From contig JAEUHS010000129.1 in NCBI GenBank assembly GCA_016794035.1, forward strand, positions 1-64,000: 64,000 nt of DNA, written 5' to 3'. A program made the position numbers and the translations under genes. Shown piece after piece: positions 59,542 through 64,000 of this stretch (its first letter is position 1; every line of letters starts with the position of its first letter). Source of the stretch: Planctomycetota bacterium (GTDB lineage Bacteria; Planctomycetota; UBA1135; UBA2386). The notes under the pieces were generated by a model, which ran no database searches, was not told the DNA's origin, and saw only the letters and a program-made list of their open reading frames with translations.

Positions 59542-61151
59542 GCCGGCTCGCGCGCATCGCCTCGCCGTCCCGCCTGCCGCTGCTGGCCGCGCTCGCGTTC
59601 CTGGCCGCGTTCGTGCTGCTGCCGCTCGGCGGCCTCGCCGCCGCCACCGTGTTCGGCCCGGACGGCTTCACGCTCGAGGCGTGGCGCGCGCTCGCCGAGG
59701 ACCAGAACGCGCTGACGCAGTTGTCCGCGTCGCTGCAGCTCGGACTCGCCGCGACGACCGTATCGCTGCTGCTCGGCGGCCTGCACGCCTGGGTGACGAT
59801 CGGGCGCGACCTGCCGGGCGGCGCCTGGCTCGGGCCGCTCGGGATCGCACCGCTGGTGGTGCCGCCGATCTTCGTGGCGATGGGTTTCGCCGACCTCGCC
59901 TCGGTGTCCGGCTTCTGGCCGTGCGCGCTGCTGCTCGGCGTCGCCCACGCCCCGTTCGTCGCCGTGCTCGCGGCGCGCGGTCTGCGCAGCGTCGACGGCC
60001 GCGCCTACGAGGCCGCGTGGCTGCTGCGCGGCCGGCCGCGCGCGGAACGGTGGCTGCTGCGCGCGATCGCGCCCGAACTGCTGGCCGGCTGCCTGCTGGC
60101 GTTCCTGTTCACGCTCGCCGACCACGGCGTGCCCGAGTTCCTGACCGTCAAGGGCAAGACCTGGCACACCTACGCCGAGGGCCTGTTCTCGCGCTGGAGC
60201 CGGCGCGCGGTCGGCACCACGTTCGCGGAGCTGCAGAGCCCGATCACCGCCGCGCTGCCGTTCGTCGCCGGCCTCGGCTGCCTGTTGTGGGCAGCGCTGC
60301 GCCTGCGCGCCGCGGCGCCCGATCGCGGCGTGGTGCGGCCGCTGCCGTTGCGACCGCTCGGCGCCTGGCGCTGGCCGGCCCTGCTGGCGCCCGCGGTCTA
60401 CCTGGCGGCCGGCATCGGGCTGCCGGTGTTCGTGCTGGTGCGCTGGGTACTCGGCTCGGCGCAGCGGCTCGAACCGATGTCGCTGCACTACGCGCAGCAG
60501 AGCTTCCACAAGGCGATGGACCAGGGCCTGCCGGACCTGCTGCACTCGCTGTGGCTGGCGCTCGGCGTCGCGGTGTTCGTCGTGTTGCTGGCACTGCCGC
60601 TGGCCCGCGCGTCGGCGCGGCGCTGGCCGGTGCTCGACCTGCTGTGTGCGCTGCCGGCGGCGATCCCGGCGATCCTGCTGGGCATCGCGCTGGTGCGTTC
60701 GTTCCACGACGAGGCGCTGCTGCGCCGCCTCGGCGGCGACTTCTACGCCGGCTGGGGCTTCGCGCTCTGCGGCTACGCGGCGCGCTTCCTGCCGTTCGCC
60801 GCGCTGACGCTGTCGGCGCAGGTGCGGCGCCAGTCGATCGCCGCCGAGGAGGCGGGCGCGCTGGTACGCCGCTCGCCGGTCACCCGCGCGCTGCGGCTGC
60901 ACCTGCCGCCGCTGTTGCCGGCGACGTGGACCGCGGGCGTGCTGGTGTTCGTGCTGGCGCTGCGCGAACTCGACCTCGCCGTCGTGCTGCCGGCGGCGAA
61001 TGCGACCGCAGTGCGGCGCCTCGCCAACGCCGTGCACTTCCAGCACGAGGACTGGAGCGGCGTCATCGCGCTGCTGCTGCTGTCCCTCGCGGTGCTGCTG
61101 CCGCTGCTTCCCTCCCTGCTCGCGGGCCGTAGGCTCGCCTCCCTGTCGTGA
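59538..61151 (+). CDS. Fe(III)-type ABC transporter permease (fused two-domain)
   Basis: The 537-residue permease holds two homologous halves with about 12 transmembrane helices, as in FbpB. The EAA-type coupling loops are visible (YEAAWLLRGRPRAERWLLRA in the first half; AEEAGALVRRSPVTRALRLH in the second). The start is GTG at 59538, overlapping the binding-protein stop by 4 nt (GTGA). It overlaps the ATPase gene by 4 nt. Confidence 0.88.
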   Translation: MSRLARIASPSRLPLLAALAFLAAFVLLPLGGLAAATVFGPDGFTLEAWRALAEDQNALTQLSASLQLGLAATTVSLLLGGLHAWVTIGRDLPGGAWLGPLGIAPLVVPPIFVAMGFADLASVSGFWPCALLLGVAHAPFVAVLAARGLRSVDGRAYEAAWLLRGRPRAERWLLRAIAPELLAGCLLAFLFTLADHGVPEFLTVKGKTWHTYAEGLFSRWSRRAVGTTFAELQSPITAALPFVAGLGCLLWAALRLRAAAPDRGVVRPLPLRPLGAWRWPALLAPAVYLAAGIGLPVFVLVRWVLGSAQRLEPMSLHYAQQSFHKAMDQGLPDLLHSLWLALGVAVFVVLLALPLARASARRWPVLDLLCALPAAIPAILLGIALVRSFHDEALLRRLGGDFYAGWGFALCGYAARFLPFAALTLSAQVRRQSIAAEEAGALVRRSPVTRALRLHLPPLLPATWTAGVLVFVLALRELDLAVVLPAANATAVRRLANAVHFQHEDWSGVIALLLLSLAVLLPLLPSLLAGRRLASLS

Positions 61152-62173
61152 ACCAGTCCGTCGCCGTGCACGACCTGAGCCTGCCACGCGGTGCGTTCCG
61201 GCTCGGTCCCCTGTCGTTCACCGTGCCCGCCGGCGGTCGGCTCGCGGTCGTCGGCCCCTCGGGATCCGGCAAGACGACGCTGCTGCGCTGCCTCGCCGGT
61301 CTGGAACGCATCGCGGCCGGCACGATCCGCATCGGCGACCGCCTGGTCGCCGACGCCCACACGCACGTGCCACCCGACCGCCGCGGCCTCGGCCTGGTGT
61401 TCCAGGACGGCGCGCTGTGGCCGCAGATGACCGCGCTGCAGCATCTGCGCTTCGCCGCGCCGGGGCTGTCGCGCGACGCGGCGCAGCAGCTGCTGCACCG
61501 CGCCGGCCTCGCAGCGCATGCGAACGACAAGCCCGCGACGATGTCCGGCGGCGAAGCGCAGCGGCTCGGTCTGTGCCGCGCGCTGGCGCCGGCGCCCGGC
61601 GTGCTGTTGCTCGACGAACCGCTGCGATCGGTCGACGTGCACCAGCGCGACGGCCTGGTGCTGCTGCTGCGCACGCTCGCCGACGAACGGAACCTGACGA
61701 CCATCCTGGTGACCCACGACCGCGACGAGGCGCTGGCGCTGGCGACCGACCTGGTCGTGCTGCGCGATGGCCAACTGGTCGAACAGGGCCCCGCGCGCCA
61801 GCTGCTGCGGCAACCGGCGACGGCGTTCACGGCCGCGTTCCTGCTGGGCGCCGCGTGCCTGCCGACGACCGCCGCCAGCGGCGACCGGCTGGCGACGCCG
61901 TTCGGCGAGTTCGCCCGCCCCGCAGGCGTGGACGGCGACCTGCGGCTCGTGCTGCTGCCCGGCGACGTGCAGCTCACCGGCTCGGGCACGACCCCCACCG
62001 GTCGCATCCTCACCGTGTTGCCCGGCGAACGCGGACTGCGCGTGCGGCTGGCGCTCGGTGACCAGATCGTCGAGACCACCGCCGACGACCCCCCGCCGAT
62101 CGGTGCCGAGGTAGCGTTGGCACTGTGCGGCACACCGCGGTTCCTGCCGTGGCAGCAGGGCAGCGCGTCATGA
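61148..62173 (+). CDS. Fe(III)-type ABC transporter ATP-binding protein
   Basis: The 341-residue ATPase has Walker A GPSGSGKTT (about 36-44), the signature MSGGEAQRLGLCRAL (LSGGQ variant), Walker B VLLLDEP, a D-loop LRSVD (usually LSxLD) and the His switch VTHDRDEA. The C-terminal 100 residues form a TOBE-like domain (LVLLPGDVQLTGSG), as in FbpC. The start is GTG, overlapping the permease gene by 4 nt. Confidence 0.9.
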   Translation: MNQSVAVHDLSLPRGAFRLGPLSFTVPAGGRLAVVGPSGSGKTTLLRCLAGLERIAAGTIRIGDRLVADAHTHVPPDRRGLGLVFQDGALWPQMTALQHLRFAAPGLSRDAAQQLLHRAGLAAHANDKPATMSGGEAQRLGLCRALAPAPGVLLLDEPLRSVDVHQRDGLVLLLRTLADERNLTTILVTHDRDEALALATDLVVLRDGQLVEQGPARQLLRQPATAFTAAFLLGAACLPTTAASGDRLATPFGEFARPAGVDGDLRLVLLPGDVQLTGSGTTPTGRILTVLPGERGLRVRLALGDQIVETTADDPPPIGAEVALALCGTPRFLPWQQGSAS

Positions 62174-63186
62174 AACTCAGCACCCGCATCGGCATCGTCG
62201 CGACCGTGCTCGCCGTCTTCGGCGGCACGATCGCCTTCCTCTCGGCCGGCGCCGAGACCGTCGCGCAGACCGCCGCGGTGCGCTGGGAATCCGCGGCGCA
62301 GTGCAAGAGCTGCCACGAGGACGTGTTCGCCGAGTGGCAGGGGTCGCACCACCAGATCGCCTACACGAACCCAGAGGTGCGCGCGCTCAGCGACGACTTC
62401 CGCAAGGAGGAGTGCATGGACTGCCACCTGCCGCGGCCGCTGGCGGTGACCGGCTTCGGCAAGCGCACGCTGCCGCGCCGCACGCACTTCGACGAAGGCG
62501 TCAGCTGCATCTCGTGCCACCTCGCCGCCGACGGTGGCATCCTGGCGCGCAACGACCGTCCCGAGGTGCCGTGCAAGCCGCGCGCGAGCGAGGCGTTCCT
62601 GGCGGCCGACACCTGCGCGTCCTGCCACAACCAGCACGGCACCACCGACCAGTGGCGCGCCAGCCACTACTTCAAGCAGGGCACCGACTGCGCCGCGTGC
62701 CACATGCCGGCCGTGACGCGCACGCGCCAGGACGGCAGCACGCGCCTCGGCCGCCGGCACGTCTACGATGGCTGTCACGACCCGGCGACGCTGCGCAGCG
62801 CCGGCAAGTGGGACGTGACCCGCGACGGCGACGAACTGGTGCTGGCGCTGACCAACGTCGGCGCCGGCCACAACTTCCCCACCGAGGAGCGCCACCGCGC
62901 GGTGGACATGCTCTACCGCTTCGTCACCGTGGCCGGCACCGGCGACTGGCAGCGCGCCTGGCGCTTCCGCATGCCGTACCGCGACGAGATGGAACCGATC
63001 AACCCGGGCAACCAGCCCGGCGAGAACACCCAGCTGCCGGCCGGCGCGACGAAGGCGATCCGGGTGCCGATCCCGGCCGATGCGACAGCCGTCGAGGCGC
63101 GGCTGTGGTACCGGCTGACGCCGTTCTGCGGCGACGACGATCCGAGGAGCACGCTGCTCGAGGAGCGCAAGGTGGAGCTGCGATGA
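62170..63186 (+). CDS. Membrane-anchored pentaheme c-type cytochrome
   Basis: The 338-residue protein has an N-terminal membrane segment (IGIVATVLAVFGGTIAFLSA) and five CxxCH heme sites at 45-49, 82-86, 113-117, 149-153 and 174-178 (CKSCH, CMDCH, CISCH, CASCH, CAACH). The pattern resembles the cytochrome c554/c-prime group. The C-terminal half is a beta-rich domain with GAGHNFPTEERHRAVDM. It probably moves electrons on the outer face of the inner membrane. It overlaps the ATPase gene by 4 nt and the next gene by 4 nt. Confidence 0.88.
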   Translation: MKLSTRIGIVATVLAVFGGTIAFLSAGAETVAQTAAVRWESAAQCKSCHEDVFAEWQGSHHQIAYTNPEVRALSDDFRKEECMDCHLPRPLAVTGFGKRTLPRRTHFDEGVSCISCHLAADGGILARNDRPEVPCKPRASEAFLAADTCASCHNQHGTTDQWRASHYFKQGTDCAACHMPAVTRTRQDGSTRLGRRHVYDGCHDPATLRSAGKWDVTRDGDELVLALTNVGAGHNFPTEERHRAVDMLYRFVTVAGTGDWQRAWRFRMPYRDEMEPINPGNQPGENTQLPAGATKAIRVPIPADATAVEARLWYRLTPFCGDDDPRSTLLEERKVELR

Positions 63187-64000
63187 CGCGCGCGGCAGCG
63201 GTGTTCACCCTCCTGCTGGTCGCCGCCGCGTGCGGCCGCGCACGGCCGGACGCCGACGCGCGGCCCACGGCGCCGCCGCTGCCGCCGCTGCAGCTGCGGC
63301 CGTTCCTGCCGGCACTGGAGCGCCTCGCCGCGACCCTGCCGCCGCCGGACGCGGCCGCGCAGCGCGAGCTGCGCGAACTCGGCGACGTCGCGCTGCGCCT
63401 GCTCGAAGCCGACCCGCGCACGCAGATGCGCGCCGATCGGGCGCTGCTCGAACACGGCGATGCGTGGTGGGTGCTCGAACCGGCGCTGCTGCACGACGAC
63501 GTCGCGGTGCGCACCCGCGCCGCCTGGCTGTGCGGCCAGTCCGCCCAGCCCGCGCTGCAGGCCGCGCTGGTGCTGCGCCTCAAGTACGAACTGGATCCGA
63601 ACGGCGTGCTGTGGGTCGCCGACGCGCTGCAGCGGCTCGGCAACGACGTCGGGCTCGGCTGGCTCGACGCGGCGATGGGCCGCGACGACACGGCGCAGCA
63701 GGCCGGCACGATGGCGATCGACATCTGCCGCGAGCGCGGGCTGCCGCTGTCGGAGCCGCCGACCTACGACGAACTGCGCGCGCACATGCGGGCCCTCTAC
63801 GACGCCTGGCGCCGCACCGGCACCAGTTCGCGTGCCGGCGTTCCGCCCGCGCCCCAGGCGCTGCTCGACGCGCGTTTCGCCGCGCACCTGAAGACGACGC
63901 AGGGCACGCAGCTGCGACCGGTCGACGACGCGCGCTTCGTGACGACACGCTGCGGCCGGCTGCCGCTGCCGTTGCTGGTGCGCACGCTGTCGGCCGAGGA
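63183..64000 (+). CDS. Lipoprotein with helical repeats, 3' end outside the window
   Basis: At least 272 residues are encoded and the frame is open at the window edge. A lipoprotein signal is clear (VFTLLLVAAACGRARPD). The mature part is helical and HEAT-like (LLHDDVAVRTRAAWLCGQSA, VLWVADALQRLGNDVGLGW). No catalytic motif is seen so far. It overlaps the pentaheme cytochrome gene by 4 nt, so it belongs to the operon. Confidence 0.7.
   Translation, partial: MTRAAAVFTLLLVAAACGRARPDADARPTAPPLPPLQLRPFLPALERLAATLPPPDAAAQRELRELGDVALRLLEADPRTQMRADRALLEHGDAWWVLEPALLHDDVAVRTRAAWLCGQSAQPALQAALVLRLKYELDPNGVLWVADALQRLGNDVGLGWLDAAMGRDDTAQQAGTMAIDICRERGLPLSEPPTYDELRAHMRALYDAWRRTGTSSRAGVPPAPQALLDARFAAHLKTTQGTQLRPVDDARFVTTRCGRLPLPLLVRTLSAE

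Overview
The window is high-GC bacterial chromosome with dense gene packing, many 1-4 nt start/stop overlaps and third codon positions that are nearly all G or C. The gene content points to Planctomycetota. It has a DUF1549/DUF1553 + DUF1501 + planctomycete cytochrome C (PSCyt1) cluster, a TPR protein carrying two RNA polymerase alpha-CTD-like domains, a type III glutamine synthetase, lpxD (outer-membrane lipid A synthesis) and many secreted HEAT-like or lipoprotein genes. No phage, insertion sequence, CRISPR array, rRNA or replication origin was recognised.

Layout. 0.1-5.7 kb: rpmH, a GT4 glycosyltransferase, the TPR/alpha-CTD protein, ruvA, mnmG, and a possible 24-codon gene. 5.8-11.8 kb: a HEAT/TPR exported protein, then the proteostasis block tig-clpP-clpX followed by rlmN. 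11.8-17.8 kb (minus): ECF sigma factor, anti-sigma and a PDZ exported protein, then a soluble histidine kinase / sigma-54 response regulator pair and accA. 17.8-23.2 kb: a threonylcarbamoyl-AMP synthase/LMW phosphatase fusion, lpxD, a membrane protein with a spermidine-synthase-like domain, and a PtsN-like EIIA protein. 23.4-28.7 kb: a compact type II secretion (or type IV pilus-like) operon gspD-gspE-gspF. It is separated from glnN by two 101-bp direct repeats, the second of which supplies the glnN stop codon. 31.3-37.3 kb: a lipoprotein-like protein and a 1591-aa AsmA-like protein. 37.4-43.9 kb: the PSCyt1/DUF1549/DUF1501 cluster and a GT87-like membrane protein. 43.9-46.9 kb: a looser accessory stretch with an SGNH hydrolase, two small membrane proteins, an ArsR-like gene remnant and tRNA-Pro(CGG). 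47-57.2 kb: mgtE, a lipoprotein hydrolase, a DUF4139-like protein, sdhCAB, a DUF502 protein, a HEAT-like exported protein and ispH. 57.5-64 kb: a six-gene operon that runs off the window.

The last operon is the best candidate for an undescribed system. A lipoprotein joins a dual-specificity-phosphatase-like domain to a cytochrome c'-like domain. It is followed by a complete Fe(III)-type ABC importer, a membrane-anchored pentaheme cytochrome and a lipoprotein, five of the six genes being joined by 4-nt overlaps. The layout suggests redox-coupled metal (probably iron) handling at the cell surface, but that function is inferred.

Two regulatory themes recur. Several genes have a -10-like hexamer ending only 6-11 nt before the start codon, which suggests leaderless or very short-leader transcripts. 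Three promoters share the core TACGCTCCTT. Three convergent gene pairs have hairpins at the junction that include one or both stop codons. All gene calls come from reading the translated sequence; no database search was run.
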